Shown here piece after piece: positions 1 through 10,803 of a stretch of DNA of 64,000 nucleotides. Numbering within the stretch: position 1 is the first letter of the stretch; each line of letters begins with the position of its first letter. The notes beneath the pieces were generated by a model. It saw only the letters and a program-made list of their open reading frames with translations. It was not told where the DNA came from and made no database searches. Source of the stretch: Spongiibacter thalassae (lineage in GTDB: Bacteria > Pseudomonadota > Gammaproteobacteria > Pseudomonadales > Spongiibacteraceae); contig NZ_JAAWWK010000004.1 of the NCBI RefSeq assembly GCF_012272835.1, positions 372,001 through 436,000 on the forward strand, written 5' to 3'. A program made the position numbers and the translations under genes.

Positions 1-231
1 TGCGTAGTGATTGAGGTGGTCTATCGCCACCGGGGAGACATCCACCGCGTCTACGGCTAATCCCGATTCAGCGAGAAATACCGCGTTGCCCCCCAGTCCA
101 CAGGCCAGATCCAGAGCATTGCCGCTTGCGGGCAGTAGCGAGCGGTGTTCGGCCAGCAGTTTACAGGGCGGGCGCGGCAGCTCGGCATCTCGATAGCGCA
201 GATCCCATTTGGTCTGTATATCGCTACTCAC
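1..231 (-). CDS. Class I SAM-dependent methyltransferase, partial (N-terminal 77 residues)
   Basis: This is the start of a methyltransferase whose 3' part lies left of the window. The GTG at 231 directly follows the trkH stop codon (234-232). That stop is the preceding in-frame codon, so no earlier start is possible. Residues 41-49 (DLACGLGGN) form the SAM-binding glycine loop (motif I), and AVDVSP (about 62-67) fits the acidic end of strand beta 2. The N-terminal W-x-x-R-Y pattern resembles TehB-like methyltransferases, but the substrate cannot be told from this fragment. The abutting trkH gene suggests translational coupling in the trkA-trkH operon. Confidence 0.8.
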   Translation of the reverse strand, partial: MSSDIQTKWDLRYRDAELPRPPCKLLAEHRSLLPASGNALDLACGLGGNAVFLAESGLAVDAVDVSPVAIDHLNHYA

Positions 232-1680
232 TCAGCGTCTCCAGAATGCCGGGAGCAGTATCACCAGCAGGGTGAAAATTTCCAGTCGTCCCAGCAGCAT
301 GGCGTAGCACAGAATCCATTTTCCGGTGTGACTCACGGTGCTGTAGTTGGCGGCAACCTCCCCCAGCCCCGGGCCCATATTGTTGATCGATGCCGCGGTA
401 GCGGAAAACGCCGAGAGAAAGTCCAGGCCGCAGGCCATCATTGCCAGGGTAATGGCCAGGAAGGAAATCAGGTAGACACCGAAGAAGCTCCACACGGCAC
501 TGACCACCTTGGCCTCAACCCGGTGCGAGCCAATCTTCAGTGGAATAACCGCGCTGGGGTGGATCAGTTGCTTCAGCTCACGAATACCCTGCTTGGCGAC
601 CAGCATTACCCGCACAGCTTTCATGCCGCCACCGGTGGAGCCGGCGCAGCCGCCAATAAACGACAGCAGCAGCAGGCCAACAGGTAAAAAGCTCGGCCAG
701 GCGGCGAAATCGTCGGCGCCAAAACCTGCGGTGGTGGCAATGGAAACTGTGTGGAACAGGCCGTTGATGATGCCGTCCAGCGGGGTTTGTTCGCCGCTGA
801 AAATCAGGTAACCGCACACCGATAGTGTGGCGGTGGCGATGACGCCCAAATAGAACTTGGTTTCAGAGTCCTGCATATACAGGCGTACCCGGCCACTGCG
901 CCAGACATGGTAGTGAATGGCAAAGCTCATTCCGGCGATCAGCATAAACACCGTGCAAATCAGCAGAATTAACGGGCTGTCGAAGTAGCCCATACTGGCG
1001 TCGTGGGTCGAAAAGCCGCCAATAGCAACGGTGGAAAAGCTGTGGCATATCGCGTCAAAAAAGCTCATGCCCGCCGCCCAATAGGCCAGGGTGCAGGCCA
1101 GCGTCATGGCGACGTACATGAAGAACAGTGCCTTCGCCGTGCCGGTAATACGTGGTGTCAGTTTGTTGTCCTTGACCGGCCCCGGGGTTTCCGCCCGATA
1201 GAGCTGCATGCCGCCGATGCCGAGTATGGGCAGTATTGCCACGGCGATAACAATGATACCGATCCCCCCCAGCCATTGCAGGAACTGACGGTAGAACAGA
1301 ATGGAAATGGGCAGATCGTCGATGCCGGTAATGACCGTTGCGCCAGTGGTGGTCAGCCCGGATACCGACTCAAATACCGCGGCACTGACCGACAGGCCGG
1401 GGTTATCAGCGAGGTAAAACGGCAGTGCCCCAAACAAGCCCAGTACCGTCCAGAACAAGGCCACGACCAGGAAGCCATCACGGATGCCCAGGTCGGGTTG
1501 CTTGCCGCGGCTGAGCGCCCAAAGTGACAAGCCGCTGAGAAAGGTTAATCCGAAGGCATAGGAGAACGCACCCAGTGCGCCGTCCTGATAGATTGCCGCA
1601 AGCGCCGCGGGCAGCGCCATGGTCAGACTGAAGATCATCAGTAACATGCCAATAATGCGGCAAATGGTGGTCAGGTGCAT
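232..1680 (-). CDS. trkH: Trk potassium uptake system, membrane subunit TrkH
   Basis: The 482-residue integral membrane protein is the K+-translocating subunit of the Trk system; E. coli TrkH is about the same length. It has many hydrophobic segments and four P-loop-like filter regions. The last is GSTGGGMKA near residue 347, with charged helices after it. TrkH works with the cytoplasmic NAD-binding subunit TrkA, whose gene ends 12 bp upstream at 1693. The two form one leftward operon with the methyltransferase that follows. Potassium uptake is the first response to osmotic upshift, which fits the ectoine locus in the same window. Confidence 0.95.
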   Translation of the reverse strand: MHLTTICRIIGMLLMIFSLTMALPAALAAIYQDGALGAFSYAFGLTFLSGLSLWALSRGKQPDLGIRDGFLVVALFWTVLGLFGALPFYLADNPGLSVSAAVFESVSGLTTTGATVITGIDDLPISILFYRQFLQWLGGIGIIVIAVAILPILGIGGMQLYRAETPGPVKDNKLTPRITGTAKALFFMYVAMTLACTLAYWAAGMSFFDAICHSFSTVAIGGFSTHDASMGYFDSPLILLICTVFMLIAGMSFAIHYHVWRSGRVRLYMQDSETKFYLGVIATATLSVCGYLIFSGEQTPLDGIINGLFHTVSIATTAGFGADDFAAWPSFLPVGLLLLSFIGGCAGSTGGGMKAVRVMLVAKQGIRELKQLIHPSAVIPLKIGSHRVEAKVVSAVWSFFGVYLISFLAITLAMMACGLDFLSAFSATAASINNMGPGLGEVAANYSTVSHTGKWILCYAMLLGRLEIFTLLVILLPAFWRR

Positions 1681-1692
1681 GTTCCGTAAGCC

Positions 1693-3066
1693 TCAGAAGA
1701 AGGTGAAGCCGACGGAGAACAGCTTCTCCACAGATTTGATTTTGCTTTTGTCCACCAGGAAAAGAATCAGGTGATCCTCACTGGCGACGGTCAAGTGGCT
1801 GTGGGCAATCAGTACCTCGTCGCCCCTTACCAGCGCGCCGATGGTTACCCCGTCAGGCAGATCAATCTCGTCGAGGCGCTTGCCGACCACCTTGGAGGAG
1901 CGTTCGTCGCCGTGGGCGATAATTTCCAGTGCTTCGGCGGCGCCCCGACGCAGGGAGTGAACATTGTAGATATCGCCGCGACGCACATGGGTAAGCAGGC
2001 TGCCGATAGTAATTTGCTGGGGGGAAATGGCAATGTCGATTTCGCCGCCCTGCACCAGTTCAACATAGGCGGGATTGGTAATCAGGGTGATGACCTTTTT
2101 GGCGCCCATGCGCTTGGCCAATAGCGACGACATGATATTGGCTTCGTCGTCGTTGGTCAGGGCGAGGAAGACATCAATATCGTCGATATTCTCCTGGGCC
2201 AGCAGTTCATGGTCGGAGGCGCTGCCATGGAGCACAATGGCGTGGCGCAATTGTTCCGATAGCGTCCGACAGCGCTGGTAGTCCCGTTCAATAATCTTGA
2301 CGTTGTAGCGGCTTTCAACCGCCTTGGCCAGGCGTTCACCGATATTACCGCCGCCGGCAATAATGATGCGTTTATAGCGGGTGTCCAGGCGGCGCAGCTC
2401 TCCCATCACCGGCATTACATTCTTGCGCGCGGCGATAAAGAACACCTCGTCGCCGGCCTCTACAACGGTGTTGCCGGTGGGCACAATGGCGTTGCCTCGG
2501 CGGAAAATGGCCGCTACTCGAGTATCGACGGTGGGCATGTGATCGCGGATGGTGGCCAGCTCATTGCCCACCAGCGGGCCGCCGTAATAGGCCTTCACGG
2601 CGACCAGCTGGACCTTGCCGTCGGCGAAGTCCAGTACCTGCAGTGAGCCGGGGTATTGAAGCAAGCGCTTGATATAGCGGCACACCAGCTCTTCGGGGCT
2701 GATAAACACATCGATGGGAATGGCCTCATTACCAAACAGCTTTTCCTGGCTGGTATAGGCGCTGGAGCGAATGCGGGAAATTTTGGTTGGGGTGCGAAAC
2801 AGGCAATAGGCCACCTGGCAGGCCACCATGTTGACCTCGTCGCTGCTGGTCACGGCGATCAGCAGGTCGGCGTCTTCGGCGCCGGCCTGGGCCAGCACAT
2901 CGGGATGGGAGGCGGCACCGCACACCGTACCAATGTCCAAACGATCCTGCAGCTCGCGCAGGCGGTCGACATCCCGATCGACCACCGTAATATCGTTGTG
3001 CTCACTGGCCAGATTTGCTGCCAGTGTGCCGCCAACCTGGCCTGCTCCGAGAATGATAATTTTCAT
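1693..3066 (-). CDS. trkA: Trk potassium transporter peripheral NAD-binding protein TrkA
   Basis: The 457-residue cytosolic regulator of Trk K+ uptake consists of two RCK units. The first Rossmann loop is [10 protein letters not shown] at residues 7-16 and the second is [11 protein letters not shown] near residue 238. Each is followed by a TrkA-C domain, and the length matches E. coli TrkA (458). The ATG at 3066 begins [10 protein letters not shown], the usual TrkA start. It is followed by trkH (12 bp gap) and preceded by rsmB on the same strand, an order also found in Pseudomonas. Confidence 0.96.
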   Translation of the reverse strand: MKIIILGAGQVGGTLAANLASEHNDITVVDRDVDRLRELQDRLDIGTVCGAASHPDVLAQAGAEDADLLIAVTSSDEVNMVACQVAYCLFRTPTKISRIRSSAYTSQEKLFGNEAIPIDVFISPEELVCRYIKRLLQYPGSLQVLDFADGKVQLVAVKAYYGGPLVGNELATIRDHMPTVDTRVAAIFRRGNAIVPTGNTVVEAGDEVFFIAARKNVMPVMGELRRLDTRYKRIIIAGGGNIGERLAKAVESRYNVKIIERDYQRCRTLSEQLRHAIVLHGSASDHELLAQENIDDIDVFLALTNDDEANIMSSLLAKRMGAKKVITLITNPAYVELVQGGEIDIAISPQQITIGSLLTHVRRGDIYNVHSLRRGAAEALEIIAHGDERSSKVVGKRLDEIDLPDGVTIGALVRGDEVLIAHSHLTVASEDHLILFLVDKSKIKSVEKLFSVGFTFF

Positions 3067-3148
3067 AGTTGCCGTTTTTGGTTTATCTGGAACACTGCAC
3101 CGCGCTCACTCTTAAGGTCTTGCAGGATGCCTGAAAGGGCTTGCCATG

Positions 3149-4444
3149 TTACGCCGCATCTTTTGATAGTACAGCATAGAAAAAGCCGTCTGCACCGTCC
3201 GTCTGCGGCAGTATTTGTCTGCCGAACTCGACGTTCAGTCCCCAGGGTGCCTTGATCTCAATGTGTCTGGCGTCGCTGTGCCGAGCTAAGAAGGCGCCTA
3301 CCGAGGAGGTGTTCTCGGCGGGCAACACGGAGCAGGTGGCATAAACCAGTCGGCCGCCGGGGGCGAGGCATTGCCACAGGGCATCGAGCATTTTTCCCTG
3401 TAATGCCGCCAGTTCGGCAATATCCTCGGCGCGGCGATGCAGGCGAATGTCCGGGTTGCGACGCAGCACCCCGGTGGCTGAGCAGGGTGCATCGAGCAAT
3501 ATGCGGTCGAAATGCCGGCCGTCCCACCAGTCGGTGGTCGAGGCGTCAGCCACGGCGCAGCTGGCGCGCAGGCCGAGGCGTTCGAGATTGTCCTCCACCC
3601 TCTCCAGGCGTTGGCCATCTACGTCGAGGGCGACCACTTCATCCAGTGCCGGCTCCGCTTCCAGGATCGCACAGGTTTTGCCGCCGGGGGCGGCACAGGC
3701 GTCGAGTACCCGTTGGCCGGGGGCCAGATCGAGGAGGTCAGTACACAGCTGCGCGGCTTCGTCCTGAACCGACACCGAACCCTCGGCAAAACCGGGCAGT
3801 GAAGACACCGGCACGGCCTGGTCCAGACGCAGTCCCCGCGCACTGAATGCGCAGTGGCTGGCGCCAATACCCTCGGCCCTCAGGGCATCGAGGTAGGCGT
3901 CACGGTCACTGTGTTGCGCATTCACCCGCAGACAAAACGGCGGATGGCTGTTGTTCGCGGTGAATATTTGATCGGCGGCCTCGGGCCAGGCCCGGCTAAT
4001 CGCCTGGTGCAGCCATTGGGGGTGACTGCTGGCCGCCGCCGGGGACAGACCCTCGAACAACTCGTCGCCCTCGCGCTGGCAGCGGCGCAGAATGGCGTTA
4101 ATCATTCCCGCTGCCCATTTTTTGTTGAGTTTGCGCGCTCCTTCAACACAGCTGTTGATTGCTGCGTGGTGGGGAACTCGGGTGTGGAACAGCTGGTAGG
4201 CGCCGACGTAGACCAGCATTTTGATATCCAGGTCGCGCTTTTTCAGGGGGCGGCTAAAGCAGGGCTTGAGGGCCGCATCCAGACGCCAGTACTGCCGCAG
4301 GGTGCCGTAGCACAGTTCGCGATAAAGACTGCGCTGATTCTCAGGCAGCTTGGTTTCATTAATGGTGAGTTGGCGACTCAGTGACTGTCCGTCGCCGACA
4401 ATGGCCGCCAGGCATTGGGCGGCGGCAATGCGTGGGCAGCTCAT
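3149..4444 (-). CDS. rsmB: 16S rRNA (cytosine-967-C5) methyltransferase RsmB
   Basis: The 431-residue enzyme methylates C967 of 16S rRNA with SAM. An N-terminal NusB-like RNA-binding domain (about 1-140) precedes a Rossmann methyltransferase domain with the SAM loop DACAAPGGKT near residue 250. The two cysteines of the m5C family are present: DAPCSATG near 320 and ATCSVLPAEN near 371. The start ATG overlaps the fmt stop codon by four bases (ATGA), so the genes are translationally coupled in the def-fmt-rsmB operon. Confidence 0.95.
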   Translation of the reverse strand: MSCPRIAAAQCLAAIVGDGQSLSRQLTINETKLPENQRSLYRELCYGTLRQYWRLDAALKPCFSRPLKKRDLDIKMLVYVGAYQLFHTRVPHHAAINSCVEGARKLNKKWAAGMINAILRRCQREGDELFEGLSPAAASSHPQWLHQAISRAWPEAADQIFTANNSHPPFCLRVNAQHSDRDAYLDALRAEGIGASHCAFSARGLRLDQAVPVSSLPGFAEGSVSVQDEAAQLCTDLLDLAPGQRVLDACAAPGGKTCAILEAEPALDEVVALDVDGQRLERVEDNLERLGLRASCAVADASTTDWWDGRHFDRILLDAPCSATGVLRRNPDIRLHRRAEDIAELAALQGKMLDALWQCLAPGGRLVYATCSVLPAENTSSVGAFLARHSDARHIEIKAPWGLNVEFGRQILPQTDGADGFFYAVLSKDAA

Positions 4445-5403
4445 TGGCTACCCAGTACAGTGCCGGGGCTAAAGCGTGCAGCGTGGCCATTGAGTATTTC
4501 GGCGACACTGAGTTGCCGGGCGCCAGGTAGCTGCAGTGCCTGCAGTAACAGGGTGCCTTCACCACAGGCCACGGTAATCCCCTGTTTGTCAGTGTGGATA
4601 ATCGTGCCGGGGGTGGCTGCGCCGGGGCTGTTGTCCTGGGGCAGGGCCTGCCACACCCGCAGGCGGTCCTCGCCGAGGGTGGTATAGCAAATCGGAAAGG
4701 GAATAAATGCGCGGATTTCCCGGTCGAGCTGCGTTGCGGGTTTGCGCCAATCCAGTATGGCTTCCTGCTTGTCGATCTTTGCCGCGTAATTACTCAGCGT
4801 GTCGTCCTGGGCCTCGGCAACGGCGGTGCCGTCGGCAAGGCTATTAAGGGTCTCCAGCAGTGCCGGTCCGCCCATGTCCGCCAGCCGGTCGTGGAGGCTG
4901 GCGGCGGTGTCGTTGGAGGTGATAGCACAGCTTACCTTGCGCAACATATCGCCGGTATCGAGCCCCGCTGCCATTTGCATGATGGTGACACCGCTTTCGC
5001 TGTCGCCGGCCTCGATGGCGCGCTGAATGGGCGCGGCACCGCGCCAGCGCGGCAGCAGCGAGGCGTGGACGTTTACACAGCCGAGTCGAGGAATGTCGAG
5101 CACACTTTGCGGCAGAATCAGGCCGTAGGCTACGACGACCATCAGGTCGGCACCCAGCGCTGCCAGCGCTCGGCGGTCTTCCTCAGCCTTGAAATTCAGC
5201 GGTTGGTAGACAGGTAGGCCCTGTTCCAGCGCGATGTTTTTCACGGGGCTGGGGCGTGGCTTTTTGCCCCGCCCGGCGGGCCGGTCGGGTTGGGTATAAA
5301 CGGCGACGATGTCGTGCTGGCCGCTGTCGAGCAGAAACCGCAGGTGCTGGGCGGCGAATTCCGGCGTCCCGGCGAACACCAGTTTGAGTCGGGTTGTGGC
5401 CAC
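4441..5403 (-). CDS. fmt: Methionyl-tRNA formyltransferase
   Basis: The 320-residue enzyme formylates initiator Met-tRNA with 10-formyl-THF. The formyltransferase signature HASLLPRWRGAAP lies near residues 112-124. The N-terminal LVFAGTPEFAA begins a Rossmann-like fold, and a C-terminal OB-like domain follows after about residue 210. The length agrees with E. coli Fmt (315). It is between def, 9 bp upstream, and rsmB, which overlaps it by 4 bp, giving the usual def-fmt-rsmB order. Confidence 0.96.
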   Translation of the reverse strand: MATTRLKLVFAGTPEFAAQHLRFLLDSGQHDIVAVYTQPDRPAGRGKKPRPSPVKNIALEQGLPVYQPLNFKAEEDRRALAALGADLMVVVAYGLILPQSVLDIPRLGCVNVHASLLPRWRGAAPIQRAIEAGDSESGVTIMQMAAGLDTGDMLRKVSCAITSNDTAASLHDRLADMGGPALLETLNSLADGTAVAEAQDDTLSNYAAKIDKQEAILDWRKPATQLDREIRAFIPFPICYTTLGEDRLRVWQALPQDNSPGAATPGTIIHTDKQGITVACGEGTLLLQALQLPGARQLSVAEILNGHAARFSPGTVLGSQ

Positions 5404-5412
5404 TGACGCCTC

Positions 5413-5919
5413 CTATGCCTGACGCTTGTGGCGTTTTTCGAGCTTGCCGCGAATGCGATTGCGCTTGAGGGGCGAGATATAGTCGACGAACAGCTTGCCC
5501 AGAAGGTGGTCTTTTTCGTGTTGAATGCACACCGCCAGCAAGCCCTCCGGCTCCATCTCAAAGGCCTCGCCGTTGCGATCCAGCGCCTTGACGCGAATGT
5601 GACGGGGCCGTTCTACGGTTTCGTAAAAGCCCGGTACTGACAGGCAGCCTTCGTCATACTGAAAGTGTTCTTCATCCAACACGGTGATTTCCGGGTTGAT
5701 GAACACCAGCGGCTCGCTGCGATCCTCGCTGATGTCGATCACCACAATTTGCTCGTGGATATCCACCTGGCTGGCGGCCAGGCCAATGCCAGGCGCCTCG
5801 TACATGGTGTCGAACATGTCGTCGATAATATTGCGTATGCGATCGTCAACCTCTGCTACCGGTTTAGCAACGGTGCGCAGGCGCGGGTCGGGAAATTCAA
5901 GAATCTCAAGCACTGCCAT
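5413..5919 (-). CDS. def: Peptide deformylase
   Basis: The 168-residue metalloenzyme removes the N-formyl group from nascent proteins. All three family motifs are present: GIGLAA (44-49), EGCLS (90-94) with metal ligand Cys92, and QHEKDHL (133-139) with ligands His134 and His138 and catalytic Glu135. The length matches E. coli Def (169). It is the first gene of the leftward operon and faces the LysM gene; the shared promoter region is 5920-6156. Confidence 0.97.
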   Translation of the reverse strand: MAVLEILEFPDPRLRTVAKPVAEVDDRIRNIIDDMFDTMYEAPGIGLAASQVDIHEQIVVIDISEDRSEPLVFINPEITVLDEEHFQYDEGCLSVPGFYETVERPRHIRVKALDRNGEAFEMEPEGLLAVCIQHEKDHLLGKLFVDYISPLKRNRIRGKLEKRHKRQA

Positions 5920-6156
5920 AAGTGAATGTGACCAAGTTGTCGTGTATGTTGCCTAACTATTGCTAATATAAAGAGTATTCGCAAAAGCAGGGCGATGAAT
6001 ACCGGAGTGGAAACCGCTTCTGAAAAAGAAAAGCCGTCTCTGTTCCATTGATAGCAGCTATTATACCGCGAGCGCCACGGAAATGCCTGATTCCCGCGCA
6101 GGCCATGGCATACCAACCAGGGCATCGTGACCAGAGGCGGCGTTAAGGAAAGTGTT
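5920..6156. promoter_or_regulatory. Divergent intergenic region between def and the LysM gene
   Basis: This 237-bp spacer must hold the promoters for def-fmt-rsmB (leftward) and the LysM/tsaP-like gene (rightward). AT-rich segments near 5960-5975 and 6055-6066 could supply -10 elements. No complete -35/-10 pair of good quality and no clear operator was found. Confidence 0.4.
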
Positions 6157-7182
6157 ATGAGAAAAACCGTATTGGGTCTGGTGATGTGCCTGATGATGGG
6201 TCTTGTCCATGCGGGCGATGTGTTGTCCCTTAAAGCCGGACATCCGCAGACCTACGTCGTTAAAAAGGGCGACACCCTCTGGGCGATCTCTGCCATGTTT
6301 CTGGACGACCCCTGGTTGTGGCCCGAGCTGTGGCATTACAATCCCCAGGTGGCCAACCCCCATCTAATCTACCCCGGTGATTTGCTGAAGCTGATGTGGG
6401 TGGACGGACGCCCGGTGCTGGTGCGCAATCCGGCACCGAGTGATGGCATTGTTAAGCTGACGCCACAGATGCGAATTTCCGATATCAGCGATGCCATTCC
6501 CGCGATCCCGCTGGATGTTATCGCCCCCTTCCTGACCCGCAGCCGCATCGTTACCGACGAGGAACTGGAGAGCGCGCCCTATGTGCTGGCGGGCAAGCGC
6601 GGCAACATTGTGGCGGGTGCCGGCGACGAAATCCTCGGCCGGGGTGATTTTTCCGGCGATGAAAACTACGGCATCTACCGTCGCGGCAAGGTCTATGTCG
6701 ACCCTGATACTCGCGAAAAGCTTGGTGTTGAGGCCATTGATATCGGCACTGCCCACCTGCTGAGTAAAGAGGGCGATGTGGCGACGTTGGCGCTGAACCG
6801 CAGCACTCAGGAAATTCGTCGCGCCGACCGCTTTTTACCCCTTGAACGACGGCAGCTGACCGCCCGCTTTGAACCCGCTGCACCGGCAACGGATGTCGAC
6901 GGCCATATTATTGCGGTGGAAGGCGGCCTGACCCAGATCGGCAGCATGGATGTGGTTACCCTGGATCTAGGCACCCGCAACGAGGTGATGCCCGGCGACG
7001 TGATGGCGATTTACACCCGTGGAGTGATGGTGCGCGACCCCGTGACAGGCGAGCGCCTTCGCGCTCCCGACGTGCGCGCGGGCATTTTGATGGTGTTCCG
7101 CACCTTTGAGAAGGTCAGCTATGCCCTGGTCCTGAAGGCTGAGGAAGCGCTGACCGTTGGCGACAAGGTGCGCAACCCTTGA
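6157..7182 (+). CDS. tsaP: LysM peptidoglycan-binding protein, TsaP-like
   Basis: The 341-residue secreted protein has a signal peptide (residues 1-19, cleavage after VHA or HAG) and one LysM domain (about 32-79) that binds peptidoglycan. The remainder fits the family of TsaP, the secretin-associated protein of type IV pili. In Pseudomonas aeruginosa tsaP lies next to dprA, as here. A GTG ten codons upstream (6127) is in frame. The ATG at 6157 is preferred because it has an AAGGAAAG ribosome site and begins the signal peptide. No pilus genes are in the window, so the pilus role is inferred from family and synteny. Confidence 0.82.
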   Translation: MRKTVLGLVMCLMMGLVHAGDVLSLKAGHPQTYVVKKGDTLWAISAMFLDDPWLWPELWHYNPQVANPHLIYPGDLLKLMWVDGRPVLVRNPAPSDGIVKLTPQMRISDISDAIPAIPLDVIAPFLTRSRIVTDEELESAPYVLAGKRGNIVAGAGDEILGRGDFSGDENYGIYRRGKVYVDPDTREKLGVEAIDIGTAHLLSKEGDVATLALNRSTQEIRRADRFLPLERRQLTARFEPAAPATDVDGHIIAVEGGLTQIGSMDVVTLDLGTRNEVMPGDVMAIYTRGVMVRDPVTGERLRAPDVRAGILMVFRTFEKVSYALVLKAEEALTVGDKVRNP

Positions 7183-7235
7183 TTCGACACTGAATACCGC
7201 GCCACCGACTCGAGTGGCGCAATTGTCATGCAAGG

Positions 7236-8330
7236 ATGCAGACGATGGAATCCCATGCCCTGCTCTGGCTGCAGCTGCGCGAACAGTTGCAGTTGCCCTC
7301 CGGAGTGCTGCGTCAATTAATGGCGCTGGCGCCCGACCCCCGCTTACTGGTTAATCGACTAACCGACGACACACAGGCACCGCTGCGTGCGGTGATTCGT
7401 CGTGTGCCCGCTGTATTGCGGCAGGCGGACGCGCGGAACCTGCTGCAACAGCGCCTGGACGCGGCCGCTTGCGAGATCATCTGCCTGGCCGATGCGGACT
7501 ATCCGGGGCTGCTGGCGGAAATTCACGATCCTCCGCCACTACTGTTTTTACGCGGCCGCCGCGAGCTCCTGTCGGTGCCCATGCTGGCGATTGTCGGCAG
7601 TCGTCGTTCCAGTCACAGAGGGCTTGATGACGCCCGCCAATTCGCCGCCGCACTGGCCAGTCTTGGTTTTGGCGTCGTCAGTGGTATGGCGCGGGGGATC
7701 GATGCCAGCGCCCACCGCGGAGCGCTGGATGTCGCCGGCACGACACTGGCCGTACTGGGCTGCGGGGTCGACGTATGCTATCCGCGCAGCAGTCAAAAGC
7801 TGTACCAGGAGATCGCCGAGCAGGGTCTGATTCTGAGTGAGTACAACCTCGGCACGCCGCCACTGCGGCACCAGTTTCCCCAACGCAATCGCATTATCAG
7901 CGGGCTGAGCCTGGGCGTGCTGGTGGTCGAGGCAGCGGTGCAGAGTGGCTCGCTGATTACTGCGCGCCAGGCGCTGGAGCAGAATCGCGATGTCTTTGCC
8001 TTGCCGGGCTCAATTCACAGTCCCTCCAGTCGAGGGTGTAACGCCTTGATAAAACAAGGTGCCAAACTGGTTGAAACCACCGCCGATATCGTCGAGGAAC
8101 TCAGCGGCTGGTCGGCGGGTAGCCCTGTTCTGGCAGAGGAAACCCCGCCGGATGTGTTGGCCCCCGACTCCGCCCTGCTGCCGCTGCTCGACTTTGCCCC
8201 GCAGGCGCTGGACGTCCTGGCAGCCCGTTCGGCACTGCCGATACCTGTACTATTGGCGGAGCTGGGCGAACTCGAGCTGGGCGGCTGGGTCGAACAACAG
8301 CCTGCGGGCTGGCTGCGCCGTCGCGAATGA
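7236..8330 (+). CDS. dprA: DNA-processing protein DprA (Smf)
   Basis: The 364-residue protein loads RecA onto incoming single-stranded DNA during natural transformation. Its extended Rossmann domain has GSRRSS near residue 121 and SGMARGIDASAHRGAL near 147-163. A short winged-helix-like C-terminal domain follows after about residue 300. ATG at 7236 is used; a second ATG at 7245 is in frame and equally possible. It lies downstream of the LysM gene and upstream of tsaC, the Pseudomonas order. Confidence 0.94.
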   Translation: MQTMESHALLWLQLREQLQLPSGVLRQLMALAPDPRLLVNRLTDDTQAPLRAVIRRVPAVLRQADARNLLQQRLDAAACEIICLADADYPGLLAEIHDPPPLLFLRGRRELLSVPMLAIVGSRRSSHRGLDDARQFAAALASLGFGVVSGMARGIDASAHRGALDVAGTTLAVLGCGVDVCYPRSSQKLYQEIAEQGLILSEYNLGTPPLRHQFPQRNRIISGLSLGVLVVEAAVQSGSLITARQALEQNRDVFALPGSIHSPSSRGCNALIKQGAKLVETTADIVEELSGWSAGSPVLAEETPPDVLAPDSALLPLLDFAPQALDVLAARSALPIPVLLAELGELELGGWVEQQPAGWLRRRE

Positions 8331-8463
8331 GTGGCACTAATCGCCCCCATTGATTTGCAATGCCCGACGGCATTGGGTACTTTTGCCGCGTCTGGTGACT
8401 AACGCGGAACGGCCACCGCCGCCTACGCTGCGATGGTCACGCATTGAACAGGTAAACCATGCC

Positions 8464-9928
<1,465 letters not shown>

Positions 9929-9932
9929 TTTT

Positions 9933-10766
9933 ATGGAAAAAATAGATCAGTACGCCGTTTTTGGTAATCCGGTCAAGCACAGTAAATCGCCGCAAATTCA
10001 CGCAGCTTTCGCCGCCCAGAGCGGTCAGCAGTTGCACTATCGCGCGCATAAAGTGGAGCTGGGGCGGTTTGCCGATGCCGCGGGACAGTTTTTTCACAAC
10101 GATGGCAAAGGCTTGAATATCACCGTGCCTTTCAAGCTGGATGCGTATGAATTTGCCGACGAGCTGAGTGGCCGCGCCCGCCGTGCCGGCGCGGTGAATA
10201 CGCTGGCCAAGGGTGAGGACGACCGTATTTACGGCGACAACACCGACGGCGTCGGCATGGTCAGGGATATTCACGACAACCTCGGTTGGGAGATCAGTGG
10301 CCGGCGCGTGTTGATTCTGGGTGCCGGGGGTGCGGTTCGGGGAATACTGGGCCCGCTGTTAAAGCAACGGCCTGAGCATATCGTTATTGCCAACCGCACG
10401 GTGGCGAAGGCAGAGAAATTAGCAGAGATTTTTAATGAACTGGGCGATGTTCGGGGTACTTGCTATGAAGCCCTTGACGGCGGCCAGTACGACTTGATTA
10501 TCAACGGTACCAGCGCCAGCATGAGTGGCGATCTGCCGCCTTTGCCCTCGCAGATCCTCAGCAGTGAAGGGTGTGCCTACGATATGATGTACGGTGCAGA
10601 GCCGACACCGTTTATGCGCTGGGCTGCGGCGGAAACCGCTTGGGCGGTGTCCGACGGCCTCGGCATGCTGGTTGAGCAGGCGGCGGAATCATTTTGCATA
10701 TGGCGGGGTATTCGGCCCGACACCAAACCGGTAATCGAAGCTATTCGCCAGTCTCTGGCGGCCTGA
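9933..10766 (+). CDS. aroE: Shikimate dehydrogenase (NADP+)
   Basis: The 277-residue enzyme reduces 3-dehydroshikimate in the chorismate pathway. The substrate-binding motifs NPVKHSKSP (12-20) and NITVPFK (62-68, catalytic Lys68) are present, with DNTDG near residue 104. The NADP-binding loop LGAGGAVRG lies near 130, followed by ANRT. The length agrees with E. coli AroE (272). It is the last tightly linked gene of the tsaC-hemF-aroE unit. Confidence 0.97.
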   Translation: MEKIDQYAVFGNPVKHSKSPQIHAAFAAQSGQQLHYRAHKVELGRFADAAGQFFHNDGKGLNITVPFKLDAYEFADELSGRARRAGAVNTLAKGEDDRIYGDNTDGVGMVRDIHDNLGWEISGRRVLILGAGGAVRGILGPLLKQRPEHIVIANRTVAKAEKLAEIFNELGDVRGTCYEALDGGQYDLIINGTSASMSGDLPPLPSQILSSEGCAYDMMYGAEPTPFMRWAAAETAWAVSDGLGMLVEQAAESFCIWRGIRPDTKPVIEAIRQSLAA

Positions 10767-10803
10767 TGCCGACCTCACCCCACACAGTTTGTTGGACATA
10801 TCT

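Noticed and set aside
145-687. A 180-codon open frame on the plus strand
   Set aside because: It is antisense to trkH and the methyltransferase and is Gln/His-rich in the manner of shadow frames.
8350-8463. N-terminal extension of TsaC
   Set aside because: The added residues are Arg/Pro-rich and absent in the family; ATG 8464 gives the usual length.
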